Shown piece by piece: positions 33,037 through 41,852 of a DNA stretch of 64,000 nucleotides (its first letter is position 1; every line of letters begins with the position of its first letter). This DNA comes from a virus. The position numbers and the translations under genes are program-made. The notes beneath the pieces were generated by a model, which was not told where the DNA came from, did not search any database, and saw nothing but the letters and a program-made list of their open reading frames with translations. The stretch covers positions 1-64,000 of IMG/VR virus record IMGVR_UViG_3300020469_000011; one strand, written 5' to 3'.

Positions 33037-33345
33037 ATGTCATATAATATATGTTCTTGTAAACTTTCTTCAGGTGAAGAAATTATTGCTAAAGTAGAAG
33101 ATCACCAAAATTATCTAAACCCTACAGGTACTATTGAAATAAAAAATCCTTTTGTATTAATTCAAACACAACAAGGAGTGGGAATGATGCCTTGGATAAA
33201 TACAGGGTCAACAGAAACTGTAACTCTCAAAACAAGTCATATAATGACTATTGTTTCATCTAAGTCAGAAGTTGAGTCAATGTATGTTAAGGCAACTTCG
33301 GGTATTGATATTGCTTCAGCGGATGCTTCATCTATTATTATGTAA
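33037..33345 (+). CDS. Small beta-rich conserved phage protein (102 aa)
   Basis: Begins MSYNICSCKLSSGEEIIAKV and continues IEIKNPFVLIQTQQGVGMMP-type strands. The short beta strands suggest a small barrel, possibly Sm-like, but this is only a visual impression. It directly follows gene 45 by one base and its stop overlaps the transglycosylase start region. Confidence 0.6.
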   Translation: MSYNICSCKLSSGEEIIAKVEDHQNYLNPTGTIEIKNPFVLIQTQQGVGMMPWINTGSTETVTLKTSHIMTIVSSKSEVESMYVKATSGIDIASADASSIIM

Positions 33346-33346
33346 T

Positions 33347-33919
33347 ATGAAAAAAATTATTATGTGTTTTTTAGCACTTATGTTATCTTATACAAATATA
33401 AGTGCAAGTGATAAAAAAATCAATGTCTTTTATAATGATTTACGTTTTGAAAGGAGTATAAAATATTGTATATCAAGAGCCAATAAAAAGCAGTATTTAG
33501 AATTTATAGAACCTGTGTTTTCAAAATATAAATTACCAAATATGCTTACTTTTATACCAGTAATAGAAAGTTGTTTTAATCCATATGCCAAGTCATCTCA
33601 AGGTGCATTAGGCATGTGGCAAATAAATGATATTACAGCAAGACATGTAGGATTAAAAGAAGGGTTCATCACAGATGAAAGATACAATTGGAAAAAATCT
33701 ACAGTTGCTGCCGCTAAATATTTACTCTTTTTAAGAGAACGGTTTGATAATTGGGAATTAGTATTAGCAGCATATAATGTAGGTCCTACATTTTTAAGAG
33801 GACAAATTTCAAAATATAAGACATCTAACATTGAGAGATTAAAATTACCTAAAGAAACTAGAGATTATGTTCACAAGTTTAGGGCTTTATTTGAATACCT
33901 AAAATTATTAAGGAGTTGA
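33347..33919 (+). CDS. Secreted lytic transglycosylase (SLT domain)
   Basis: A 190-residue peptidoglycan-cleaving enzyme. I start it at 33347, one base after the previous stop, because this gives a clean signal peptide (MKKIIMCFLALMLSYTNISA-SD); a longer frame from 33251 overlaps the previous gene. SLT motifs: LTFIPVIESCFNPYAKSS with the catalytic Glu, QGALGMWQIND, and LAAYNVGPTFL. It acts in the periplasm, in lysis or cell-wall penetration. It sits in the replication block. Confidence 0.88.
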   Translation: MKKIIMCFLALMLSYTNISASDKKINVFYNDLRFERSIKYCISRANKKQYLEFIEPVFSKYKLPNMLTFIPVIESCFNPYAKSSQGALGMWQINDITARHVGLKEGFITDERYNWKKSTVAAAKYLLFLRERFDNWELVLAAYNVGPTFLRGQISKYKTSNIERLKLPKETRDYVHKFRALFEYLKLLRS

Positions 33920-33926
33920 TAAAATT

Positions 33927-34232
33927 ATGAGTAACCAAAACAATCTCACTTCTGTTGTTTTACCTTCAGCAGAAGCTGATTTATTAGCGATACAAAAAGT
34001 ATTGAAAGAAATTTCAGATTGCATGACCAGAATGGATTCCGAAAAAGATTTTATTAAGGATGCACTAAGTGATTTATCTAAGCAATATCAAATACCTAAA
34101 GCTATGTTAACCCGTGTAGCAAAAGCTTTTCATAAAAGAAATATTGCCGAAGAACGTGCGAAAACAGAGGACGTTTTCTATTTGTATGATGGAATATTTT
34201 CAACAGTAAAAAACAAGAAATTAGAAGAGTAG
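33927..34232 (+). CDS. dsbA: DsbA-like late-promoter DNA-binding protein
   Basis: In T4, DsbA binds double-stranded DNA at late promoters. This 101-residue protein ends VAKAFHKRNIAEERAKTEDV and FYLYDGIFSTV, matching the C-terminal half of T4 DsbA (89 aa), and the mid-region SKQYQIPKAMLTRV aligns in position. It follows the transglycosylase by seven bases. Confidence 0.7.
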   Translation: MSNQNNLTSVVLPSAEADLLAIQKVLKEISDCMTRMDSEKDFIKDALSDLSKQYQIPKAMLTRVAKAFHKRNIAEERAKTEDVFYLYDGIFSTVKNKKLEE

Positions 34233-34236
34233 TAAA

Positions 34237-34326
34237 ATGACCTCAATGTTTTTATTTGCCGTAGGATTTGGACTTGGTGTTGGAGCAGGATTATATATTT
34301 CAAAATATGCCTTGCCAAAAGAATAA
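34237..34326 (+). CDS. Micro membrane protein (29 aa)
   Basis: One hydrophobic, Gly-rich helix (MFLFAVGFGLGVGAGLYI) followed by SKYALPKE. GxxxG spacing suggests helix packing. It lies four bases after the dsbA-like gene. The downstream end overlaps a promoter-like sequence. Function unknown. Confidence 0.5.
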   Translation: MTSMFLFAVGFGLGVGAGLYISKYALPKE

Positions 34327-34340
34327 TAATATGTTATAAT
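34312..34340 (+). promoter_or_regulatory. Host-type sigma70 promoter-like sequence
   Basis: TTGCCA, 17 nt, perfect TATAAT. The likely start site falls only about eight bases before the ATG at 34355, which would leave out the GAGGAG ribosome site. The promoter may instead serve genes 44 and 62. Confidence 0.5.
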
Positions 34341-34354
34341 GAGGAGAATTCGTA

Positions 34355-34549
34355 ATGTATAAAAATAGTAAAGCCGCTAAAGACATCAGAAGAAAATCTG
34401 CTATCTCAAGATTAGAAAATAATATTTCTGCTTATCAACAGACAATGACTGTTACTAAAGATCAGGAGATTTTGAAAAAACTTCAAAACAAAATAAAAGC
34501 TCATAAGCTCACTATTGAAAATACTAATAATAATTTGAAACAGTATTAA
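34355..34549 (+). CDS. Small coiled-coil protein (64 aa)
   Basis: A basic, wholly helical protein (RRKSAISRLENNISAYQQTM, then QNKIKAHKLTIENTNNNLKQ) with good GAGGAG ribosome site. Not recognised. It lies where T4 has small genes between 45 and 44-type functions. Confidence 0.55.
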   Translation: MYKNSKAAKDIRRKSAISRLENNISAYQQTMTVTKDQEILKKLQNKIKAHKLTIENTNNNLKQY

Positions 34550-34593
34550 GATGGAGATGTACTAATTATTAATTATATTATGGAGTTGTGATT

Positions 34594-35541
34594 ATGATCA
34601 TTCGTGAAGAATTTTTATGGGTTCAGAAATATCGTCCAAAAAGTGTACAAGAATTAATCCTTCCTGAAGATATTAGAGATACCTTAACTTCATTTGTAGA
34701 ACAAGGTAGCTTACCTAATTTTCTTTTTCATTCTCAATCTGGTGGTACTGGTAAAACAAGTGCCGCTTTGGCTATTGCTCATCAATTAGACCTTGATGTA
34801 ATGATGATTAACGCATCTGAGGAAAGGTCTATTGATATTATACGAAATAAAATGACTGATTTTTGTTCTGCTATGGCACTTGACGGTAGAAGAAAAATGA
34901 TGATATTAGATGAAGCAGATCATCTGCCAGATTTAAGTCAAAATGCTTTGAGGAACTTTTTTGAAAAATTTTCCTCTAATTGTTCTTTTGTTATGACTGC
35001 AAATCAAGCTCAAAGAATTATATCCCCCCTACACTCTAGATGTTCCGTTATTGAATTTAAATTTCCTAAAGCAGAGAAACCGAAATTAGCTGGTGAATTT
35101 TACCAAAGAATATGTAATATTTTAACAGAAGAAAACATTACTTTTGATAAGAAATTAATTCAACATGCTATTGTGCATTTTTTCCCAGACTTTCGTAGAT
35201 GTATAAATGAATTACAAAGATACAGTGCTACCGGACAACTTTCAGATAAAATACTTTCAAATGTACAAAATGAAAAAATAGATGCCTTATTAGAAGCGAT
35301 TGAAAGTAAGAAATTTAATTCTGTTCGTAAATTTATTCTTGAAAATTGGCATGGAACTGAACAAGAGTTATATCGTTCAGTATACGAAGAACTTATGCAA
35401 AAGGCAAGTCCTCAATCAATACCGGATATTATTTTAATACTTTCTAAGTATGGATTTGAATCTACGTTTGCTGTAGATAAAGAAATACATACTTTAGCTT
35501 GTATGGTTGAGTTAATGAGTTTGCCTATTGAATTTAAGTGA
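34594..35541 (+). CDS. 44: Clamp loader ATPase gp44
   Basis: A 315-residue AAA+ subunit. It begins MIIREEFLWVQKYRPKSVQE, Walker A GGTGKTS is at residues 50-56, Walker B is MMILDEADHLPD, sensor 1 SFVMTANQAQRII, and the arginine finger sits in LHSRCSVIEF. I choose the ATG at 34594 because GGAG lies eight bases upstream; a GTG at 34588 would be too close. T4 gp44 is 319 residues. Confidence 0.95.
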   Translation: MIIREEFLWVQKYRPKSVQELILPEDIRDTLTSFVEQGSLPNFLFHSQSGGTGKTSAALAIAHQLDLDVMMINASEERSIDIIRNKMTDFCSAMALDGRRKMMILDEADHLPDLSQNALRNFFEKFSSNCSFVMTANQAQRIISPLHSRCSVIEFKFPKAEKPKLAGEFYQRICNILTEENITFDKKLIQHAIVHFFPDFRRCINELQRYSATGQLSDKILSNVQNEKIDALLEAIESKKFNSVRKFILENWHGTEQELYRSVYEELMQKASPQSIPDIILILSKYGFESTFAVDKEIHTLACMVELMSLPIEFK

Positions 35542-35548
35542 GTGCGCT

Positions 35549-35983
35549 ATGGAAAATTTTTTTGGATTAGAAAATAAGGAAGAAGTTGAATATGAATTAG
35601 AAAAGACAAAACAAAATAATGTATTTGATTATGTAAAATCAATTAATAATAAAGACAACTACTTAGGAGATAATTTAGATAATTATTCATCATATATAAT
35701 AACAAGAGCATTAGCTAGTTATTCAGATTGTATTTTTTATGTAAAAGAAATTAATCTTTATCCATCATTAGGTGATAGACTTGAATATGATTTTTACTAT
35801 TATGGAATTAGTAAAAAGAAAAGATTCGCAGAATGGATGAAAAGAAATAATGCTGATGTAGATATTGTTTCTAAATTCTATAATGTTTCTAAAAAGAAAG
35901 CTCTTGAATTTTTAGATATTTTGACAGAAAGTGAAATGAAATATATAAAGAATTCACTACATTATGGTGTTATAGAAAAATGA
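35549..35983 (+). CDS. 62: Clamp loader small subunit gp62
   Basis: The 144-residue protein sits between 44 and regA, the T4 position of gene 62. It begins MENFFGLENKEEVEYELEK and contains ITRALASYSDCIFYVKEINL, FYYYGISKKKRFAEWMKRN and a closing helix. The central YYGISKKKRFAEWMK part is a typical element of the family. Shorter than T4 gp62 (187 aa). The start at 35549 avoids overlap with gene 44 from a TTG start. Confidence 0.85.
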   Translation: MENFFGLENKEEVEYELEKTKQNNVFDYVKSINNKDNYLGDNLDNYSSYIITRALASYSDCIFYVKEINLYPSLGDRLEYDFYYYGISKKKRFAEWMKRNNADVDIVSKFYNVSKKKALEFLDILTESEMKYIKNSLHYGVIEK

Positions 35984-35988
35984 AAAAA

Positions 35989-35996
35989 TATAAATA
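35989..35996 (+). promoter_or_regulatory. T4-type late promoter
   Basis: Perfect TATAAATA about 50 bases upstream of regA and just after the stop of gene 62. Confidence 0.6.
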
Positions 35997-36047
35997 TATA
36001 GCGATGAATATATTATTTAAATATAAAAAATACTAAGGAGATTGTTT

Positions 36048-36467
36048 ATGTTACCTGATGAATCAATGGAAGATATTTTCCGTGGTGTTGGTGTGGAAGT
36101 AAATTTGAAAAGTCAAGATGATTTTTTGAAAGTAAGAGAAACATTGACTAGAATAGGAATAGCTTCTAAAAAAGAAAAAAAATTATACCAATCATGTCAT
36201 ATTTTACATAAAAGAGGTAGATACGTTATTCTTTCTTTTAAAGAATTATTTAAACTAGATGGAAAAGAAAGCAATTTTACTGAATCTGATTTAGCAAGGA
36301 GAAACACAATAGCAAAACTTTTACATGATTGGAGTTTAGTTGAAATAAAAGAATTGGAAAGAGTTGAAGAACCAAATGTTCCAATTTCCCAAATTAAAAT
36401 TATTCCACATAAAGAAAAAACTCAGTGGGAACTTGTCGCTAAATATCAAGTTGGTTCTAAAAATTAA
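36048..36467 (+). CDS. regA: RegA translational repressor
   Basis: RegA binds the start regions of early phage mRNAs. The protein aligns well with T4 RegA: DDFLKVRETLTRIGIAS, LYQSCHILHKRGRYVILSF and RRNTIAKLLHDWSLVEI are near-identical in pattern. It is 139 residues (T4: 122), with about ten extra N-terminal residues. AAGGAG lies upstream of the ATG at 36048. Synteny after gene 62 is as in T4. Confidence 0.96.
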   Translation: MLPDESMEDIFRGVGVEVNLKSQDDFLKVRETLTRIGIASKKEKKLYQSCHILHKRGRYVILSFKELFKLDGKESNFTESDLARRNTIAKLLHDWSLVEIKELERVEEPNVPISQIKIIPHKEKTQWELVAKYQVGSKN

Positions 36468-36504
36468 CTATTAATACTAAAATATAATTATCAAGTGATG
36501 TATT

Positions 36505-36693
36505 ATGGAAAAAATGAGTCCTTTCAAAAAAAGATCAAATAAAACTATTGAAGTAAACGCATTTAGTAAAAAATCTTTTATAAATGAATTTACTAGCATT
36601 GTAATGAATGAAAATCTAAACACAGATCAAAAAACTTTATTGTTATATAATCATTGTCTCTATGACAAAAACAGTCCTTTAAACATGAAATAG
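36505..36693 (+). CDS. Hypothetical protein (62 aa)
   Basis: Not recognised. A basic N-terminus (MSPFKKRSNKTIEV) and a helical rest (FINEFTSIVMNENLNTDQKT). Separated from regA and dUTPase by short gaps. Confidence 0.5.
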   Translation: MEKMSPFKKRSNKTIEVNAFSKKSFINEFTSIVMNENLNTDQKTLLLYNHCLYDKNSPLNMK

Positions 36694-36701
36694 AGTTAAT
36701 T

Positions 36702-37238
36702 ATGGAAAATTGGAAAGTTATTACCGAAGAAGCTAATACTTTAGGAGTTTATAAAATAAATGAATATGCGACTATCCCAACTTTTGCGACTAAAGGTTCT
36801 GCTTGTTTTGATGTATATACATCTTTAGCAAGTCATAAAGAAATAACTTCTTATAATCATGCACACTCAGAGGTTGTTAAACTAAAAGTAGAAGAAGATT
36901 CTGTAAAAGTTTATAGAGGATTTCGTGTCATGATACCCACCGGAATTATATTTGATATACCAAAAGGATATAGTGTTCGTTTACATCCCAGATCCGGACT
37001 TGCGTTAAAAAATGGAGTGACATTGGTAAACCAGGAAGCAATTATAGATTCCGATTACGTCCAAGAAACTTTTGTTTTAATTGAAAATACTTCTATGGTT
37101 TCATTTGAGATTACTCATGGTATGAGAATGTGCCAAGGAGAACTTGTAAAAAATATAGAAACTCAATTAAAAGAAACATTTTTACCACCCATAGAAAAAG
37201 AACGTAAAGGAGGATTTGGTTCTACAGGAACTAAATAA
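36702..37238 (+). CDS. dut: dUTP pyrophosphatase (trimeric type)
   Basis: Hydrolyses dUTP. Motif 1 is ATKGSACFDVYTS, motif 2 GIIFDIPKGYSVRLHPRSGLA-like (RLHPRSGLALKNGVTLVN also includes motif 3 start), motif 3 NQEAIIDSDY, motif 4 HGMRMCQGELV, and motif 5 the C-terminal ERKGGFGSTG arm. At 178 residues it is longer than usual because of an insertion after motif 1 (about residues 45-65). Confidence 0.95.
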   Translation: MENWKVITEEANTLGVYKINEYATIPTFATKGSACFDVYTSLASHKEITSYNHAHSEVVKLKVEEDSVKVYRGFRVMIPTGIIFDIPKGYSVRLHPRSGLALKNGVTLVNQEAIIDSDYVQETFVLIENTSMVSFEITHGMRMCQGELVKNIETQLKETFLPPIEKERKGGFGSTGTK

Positions 37239-37250
37239 ATCATATGAGAG

Positions 37251-37715
37251 ATGAATGAATTAAATATAGCAGATATAAAGGATTATGCTGATATTAATAA
37301 TATATTTGAACAACATCGTGAATTTTTTCCACATATAAGAAAAGATTATATAGAAAGAAATATTCATGACAAAAATGTTATTTATCAAAATGAAGTTGTA
37401 ATTTTTTATAAGAAATATAAAAGAAAAACAAAATTAGGTAATGTATACGCTTCAAAAGATAATTATATTTTACATCAAATAGCTACCAAATATCATGATG
37501 GTAGAGCATCTAAAATATTTAAATTATTTTTAGAAAATCTAGATAATAAATTATATTTAACGGTTCGTAAAAATAATAAAAAAGCGATAGAATTTTATAT
37601 AAAAAATAAAATGGTAGAAGTAGGTAGCATATCTTGGAAGGAAAATACAATTCCAGGATGTGTTTTTTTATATAATAATATTAAAGATAATTATGAAAAA
37701 TTTGGGATATTATAA
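37251..37715 (+). CDS. GNAT-like acetyltransferase
   Basis: The C-terminal half has the GNAT layout: YILHQIATKYHDGRASKIFK in the CoA-binding region, then LYLTVRKNNKKAIEFYIKNK and MVEVGSISW, the classical strand-helix-strand ending. The pyrophosphate loop is weakly conserved. Residues 1-60 are phage-specific. Substrate unknown. Confidence 0.65.
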   Translation: MNELNIADIKDYADINNIFEQHREFFPHIRKDYIERNIHDKNVIYQNEVVIFYKKYKRKTKLGNVYASKDNYILHQIATKYHDGRASKIFKLFLENLDNKLYLTVRKNNKKAIEFYIKNKMVEVGSISWKENTIPGCVFLYNNIKDNYEKFGIL

Positions 37716-37893
37716 GAAATCTTTTACTATAGGAATTGTCTTATACGTTATTTGGTTACTTGTATTTCATACAAGTTTCAGTACAAGGAATGAGTACACT
37801 GAATTTCATTATGATAATTTAAAAAGAATGTGTGAATTTAATTATGATAAGTTACATAGAGATGTGCAACCATATTGTAATAACTTTAATTAA
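37693..37893 (+). CDS. Single-pass membrane protein next to the endolysin (66 aa)
   Basis: After a short basic start (MKNLGYYKK) comes one membrane helix (FTIGIVLYVIWLLVF), and the remaining 40 residues are polar with two cysteines. The layout (short cytosolic end, helix, periplasmic domain) resembles T4-type holins in miniature, and the next gene is an endolysin. Holin function is an inference from position. It overlaps the GNAT gene by 23 bases. Confidence 0.55.
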   Translation: MKNLGYYKKSFTIGIVLYVIWLLVFHTSFSTRNEYTEFHYDNLKRMCEFNYDKLHRDVQPYCNNFN

Positions 37894-37902
37894 GGAATAC
37901 GC

Positions 37903-38352
37903 ATGTTTAGATTATCACAAAGGTCTTTAGACAGATTAGACGGAGTTAAACCAGACCTAGTTAATGTAGTTAAAAGAGCAATTGAATTAACTAAAATTGA
38001 CTTTGGCGTTATTGAAGGAGTAAGAACAGAAGAAAGACAGAAAGAACTTGTTGCCAAAGGAGCAAGTAAAACAATGAAATCAAAGCATCTTACAGGTAAT
38101 GCTGTTGATTTGATGGCATATGTGGCAGGTAGAGGTTGTTGGGAATTAAATGTATATGATGAAATAGCAGATGCGGTAAAACATGCTGCTATAGAAGAGG
38201 GTGTAGAAGTTAAATGGGGAGCAGCCTGGAGTATTGATTGTTTAAATGATTGGGATGGAACTGCAGAAGAAGCAATGAATTCCTATGTTGATTTAAGAAG
38301 ATCACAAGGTAGAAGGCCATTTATTGATGCACCACATTTTGAGTTAGTATAA
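37903..38352 (+). CDS. M15-type peptidase endolysin
   Basis: A 149-residue zinc peptidase that cuts the peptide stems of peptidoglycan (L-alanyl-D-glutamate peptidase type). Zinc ligands: His and Asp in KSKHLTGNAVDLMAY and His in DAPHFELV near the end. The start (FRLSQRSLDRLDGVKPDLV, then FGVIEGVRTEERQKELVA) is the classic form seen in phage endolysins. It has no signal peptide, so release needs a holin. Confidence 0.92.
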   Translation: MFRLSQRSLDRLDGVKPDLVNVVKRAIELTKIDFGVIEGVRTEERQKELVAKGASKTMKSKHLTGNAVDLMAYVAGRGCWELNVYDEIADAVKHAAIEEGVEVKWGAAWSIDCLNDWDGTAEEAMNSYVDLRRSQGRRPFIDAPHFELV

Positions 38353-38356
38353 AAAT

Positions 38357-41224
38357 ATGTTTAACACATCTAATTTCACACACAGGCACACTGGTCCAAA
38401 TTTAAAAGAACAAAAATACATGTTGGAATTTTTAGGTTGTAAATCTTTAGAAGATTTATTATCACAAACAGTTCCTCATAATATACTAGAAAATAAAAGT
38501 AATCTTGACTTAGATCCAGTTAGTGAAGAAAAAGCACTAGATGAATTAAAATCCATAATAGATAAAAATAAAATATGGAAGAGTTATCTAGGTCAAGGTT
38601 ATTATGGAACGTACCTACCTTCTGTTATTCAAAGAAATCTTTTAGAAAATCCTGGATGGTATACATCATATACACCATATCAAGCTGAGATAGCTCAAGG
38701 TAGACTTGAAGCATTATTAAACTATCAACAGATGGTAATTGATCTTACCGCAATGGATTTAGCAAATGCTTCATTATTAGATGAGGCAACTGCCGCTGCA
38801 GAAGCTATGACTCTTTGCCATCGTCAATCCAAAAAGAAAAGCAACTTATTTTTTGTAGATTCAACAGTACATGAACAAACAATAGAATTATTAAAAACAA
38901 GAGCACAACCTTTAGACATTCAGTTGACTATAGGAAATCTTGAAGACATTATAGAACCCGAAAAATATTTTGGTTGTCTTTTACAGTACCCAAATACGTT
39001 CGGTCACATAGAAGATTGGTCTGATTTGATTGAAAATTTACACTCAGATAATGTACTTGTTTGTATGGCTACAGATTTATTAGCACTTACTATTTTAAAA
39101 CCTCCTGGAGAAATGGGTGCTGATATTGTGTTTGGTAGTAGTCAAAGGTTTGGTGTACCAATGGGTTATGGTGGACCTCATGCTGCATTTTTTGCTATCA
39201 AAGAAAACCTCAAAAGAAGTTTACCTGGTAGATTAATCGGTGTATCAAAAGATAGAAGGGGTAAAACTGCATATAGATTAAGTTTACAAACAAGAGAGCA
39301 GCACATTCGTAGAGAAAAGGCAACAAGTAATATTTGTACAGCACAAGTTCTACTTGCTGTTATTGCTGGCTTTTATGCAGTCTATCACGGACCTAATGGA
39401 TTAAAACAAATTGCTGAAAGAGTTAATACTTTAACAAAACTTTTATATGGTGTATTAACAGATAGTGGATATTCATCTAATGAAAACTTTTTTGATACAC
39501 TGCTGATACATGTAGGAGATAAACAAGATAAAATTATTGGTAAAGCTGAACTATTTGAAGTTAATCTTAGAATTGTTGGAGATAATTTCGTAGGAATAAG
39601 TTTAGATGAAACAACTACTTTAGAAGATGTAATTGATTTGTTTGTAGTTTTTGATATTGATACCCATGAATATAGTAAAGATATAGATAATATCTTATCG
39701 TTGTATAGTGAATCGGGAATTTCTTCTAATTTAAAAAGAGAATCTGAATACTTAACACATCCTGTTTTTCATGATTATCACTCAGAAACTGAGTTGATGA
39801 GATATATGCATAAACTTGAAGACAGAGACCTGGCTTTAAATCGTGCAATGATTCCACTTGGTTCATGTACTATGAAATTAAATAGCACAAGTGAAATGAT
39901 TCCAGTAACATGGCCTACCATTGGATTACTTCATCCTTTTGTACCAATTGATCAGTCAGAAGGTATAAGAGAAATGATGAATCAGTTAGAAGAGTGGTTA
40001 TTAGATTTAACAGGTTTTGATGCAATTAGTATGCAACCCAATTCAGGTGCTCAAGGAGAATATGCAGGTTTATTAGCTATACGTGATTATCATATTAAAA
40101 ATAATGAATCTCATAGAAACATTTGTTTGATACCAAATTCTGCTCATGGAACAAATCCAGCAAGCGCACAAATGTGTGGAATGAAAGTTATAGTGGTTAA
40201 TTGTGATTCAGAAGGTAATGTAGACATAGAAGACCTGACTAAAAAAACAGAAAAACACGCAATGAATTTAAGTGCGTTAATGGTTACTTATCCTAGTACT
40301 CACGGTGTTTTTGAAGAAGAGATTGAGAGTATTTGTAAAATAGTACAAAACAACGGTGGTCAAGTTTATATGGATGGCGCAAATTTAAACGCATTAATAG
40401 GAGTAGCACAACCTGGTAAATTTGGTCCTGATGTCATGCATTTTAATTTACATAAAACATTTTGTATACCTCACGGTGGTGGAGGTCCTGGAATGGGACC
40501 GATAGGAGTTAAAAAACATTTAGAACCTCATTTACCAAATCATCCAATAATAGGTTTAAATGATAAGTGGAGTGGTGGTTCTATTAGTGCTGCACCTTGG
40601 GGAAGTCCAAGTATATTGCCGATTAGTTGGATGTATATCAGAATGATGGGTGGAAAAAATCTTAGAACAGCAAGTCAAGTCAGTATATTAAATGCAAACT
40701 ATGTCGCTGAGAGATTAAGCAAATATTATCCAATATTGTATCGTGGAAAAAATGGAAGACTTGCTCATGAATGTATTATTGATATACGTCCTATAAAAAG
40801 TAGATCAGGTATATCAGAAGAAGACATAGCAAAACGTCTTATGGATTATGGATTTCATGCACCAACAATGAGTTGGCCAGTTCCAGGTACATTAATGATA
40901 GAACCTACCGAAAGTGAATCATTAGTAGAACTAGATAAATTTTGTGATGCTATGTTGAAAATTGGTGAAGAGATACAGAAGGTAGAAAACAATGAATGGA
41001 ATGTAGAAAATAATCCCTTAGTAAATGCTCCACATACACAATCAGATATTGTTGATAAAGAATGGGTTTACAATTATGATTATGAGAGAGAAGTTGCTGT
41101 ATTTCCACTAGAATATATTAAAGATAATAAATTTTGGCCTTTTGTAAATCGTATTGATAATGCATATGGCGATAGAAATTTAGTCTGTTCTTGTCCGTCA
41201 TTAGAAGAATATACGGAGGAATGA
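38357..41224 (+). CDS. gcvP: Glycine dehydrogenase (decarboxylating), P-protein
   Basis: A full-length, fused-type GcvP of 955 residues, the size of bacterial enzymes. It starts FTHRHTGPNLKEQKYMLEFL; the N-terminal half contains SYLGQGYYGTYLPSVIQRNL and GADIVFGSSQRFGVPMGYGG; the C-terminal half contains the PLP lysine in HFNLHKTFCIPHGGGGPGMG (Lys near residue 700). It decarboxylates glycine onto GcvH, leading to 5,10-methylene-THF through GcvT. GcvH, GcvT and Lpd are not in the window and would come from the host. It has no break or insertion, so it should be active. It overlaps the next ORF. Confidence 0.97.
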   Translation: MFNTSNFTHRHTGPNLKEQKYMLEFLGCKSLEDLLSQTVPHNILENKSNLDLDPVSEEKALDELKSIIDKNKIWKSYLGQGYYGTYLPSVIQRNLLENPGWYTSYTPYQAEIAQGRLEALLNYQQMVIDLTAMDLANASLLDEATAAAEAMTLCHRQSKKKSNLFFVDSTVHEQTIELLKTRAQPLDIQLTIGNLEDIIEPEKYFGCLLQYPNTFGHIEDWSDLIENLHSDNVLVCMATDLLALTILKPPGEMGADIVFGSSQRFGVPMGYGGPHAAFFAIKENLKRSLPGRLIGVSKDRRGKTAYRLSLQTREQHIRREKATSNICTAQVLLAVIAGFYAVYHGPNGLKQIAERVNTLTKLLYGVLTDSGYSSNENFFDTLLIHVGDKQDKIIGKAELFEVNLRIVGDNFVGISLDETTTLEDVIDLFVVFDIDTHEYSKDIDNILSLYSESGISSNLKRESEYLTHPVFHDYHSETELMRYMHKLEDRDLALNRAMIPLGSCTMKLNSTSEMIPVTWPTIGLLHPFVPIDQSEGIREMMNQLEEWLLDLTGFDAISMQPNSGAQGEYAGLLAIRDYHIKNNESHRNICLIPNSAHGTNPASAQMCGMKVIVVNCDSEGNVDIEDLTKKTEKHAMNLSALMVTYPSTHGVFEEEIESICKIVQNNGGQVYMDGANLNALIGVAQPGKFGPDVMHFNLHKTFCIPHGGGGPGMGPIGVKKHLEPHLPNHPIIGLNDKWSGGSISAAPWGSPSILPISWMYIRMMGGKNLRTASQVSILNANYVAERLSKYYPILYRGKNGRLAHECIIDIRPIKSRSGISEEDIAKRLMDYGFHAPTMSWPVPGTLMIEPTESESLVELDKFCDAMLKIGEEIQKVENNEWNVENNPLVNAPHTQSDIVDKEWVYNYDYEREVAVFPLEYIKDNKFWPFVNRIDNAYGDRNLVCSCPSLEEYTEE

Positions 41225-41808
41225 TGTTTGTAGCTATTATAATAGGCTATCATAAAAAAGACAGTTTCAATCATCAAGGCATAGTAAAAACTATTACATC
41301 TGAATGTGAAAATAATGGAATAAACTATTGTCTTATAGACTTATATAAAGATAATTTTAATCCAAGCAATCAACCAGATAATAAAATTAAGATATCCCAT
41401 TATCATGAAATCTTATTGAAAGCAACTCATCATATCTATGTAAGTCCTGTTTGGTGGTTTAGGTGTACTAGTATGTTAGAGGGGTTTTTTGATCAAATAT
41501 TCATACCTGGCTTTGCATATAATTTTAAACAAATTACAAAAACATACGGCATTCCAGTTCCAAGATTATCAGATAAGAAAGTGTTAACCTATTTGACACA
41601 TGGTGCGCCCGCATTACCAGTTTATACAATTTATCTCAATAGTGTATGGGGCAGATTACAACTAGGAGTTTTCAGTTTTGTCTATGGGTGGTTCAGACCA
41701 AAAATAAGACAGTTTTTCAGTGTTCCATTTTGCAGTGATGATACTAGAAAAAAGTATATAAAAACAGTGAGAAAGGATATTTTAAAAGAAATTCAAAAAA
41801 GTTCTTGA
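41224..41808 (+). CDS. Flavodoxin-fold NAD(P)H-quinone oxidoreductase-like protein
   Basis: A 194-residue flavodoxin-like protein: FVAIIIGYHKKDSFN (phosphate-binding loop region), HHIYVSPVWWFRCTSMLEGF (FMN ring loop of the NQO1/YwrO/KefF family), and VLTYLTHGAPA. It probably reduces quinones or similar electrophiles with NAD(P)H. The second of two adjacent ATGs (41221 and 41224) has better spacing from GGAGGA. Start and gcvP stop overlap. A host-type promoter for the tRNAs overlaps its 3' end. Confidence 0.8.
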   Translation: MFVAIIIGYHKKDSFNHQGIVKTITSECENNGINYCLIDLYKDNFNPSNQPDNKIKISHYHEILLKATHHIYVSPVWWFRCTSMLEGFFDQIFIPGFAYNFKQITKTYGIPVPRLSDKKVLTYLTHGAPALPVYTIYLNSVWGRLQLGVFSFVYGWFRPKIRQFFSVPFCSDDTRKKYIKTVRKDILKEIQKSS

Positions 41809-41833
41809 CAAATACAAAATCTTCTGATATGAT
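41805..41833 (+). promoter_or_regulatory. Strong host-type sigma70 promoter for the tRNA genes
   Basis: Perfect TTGACA, 17 nt ending in TCTGA and TATGAT, with the start site predicted about 12 bases before the tRNA-Asn gene. Confidence 0.8.
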
Positions 41834-41852
41834 CTTATTATTGAATCGACAC

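Noticed and set aside
33251-33346. Longer N-terminus for the transglycosylase
   Set aside because: The extension overlaps the previous gene, is not signal-like, and the ATG at 33347 gives a proper signal peptide.
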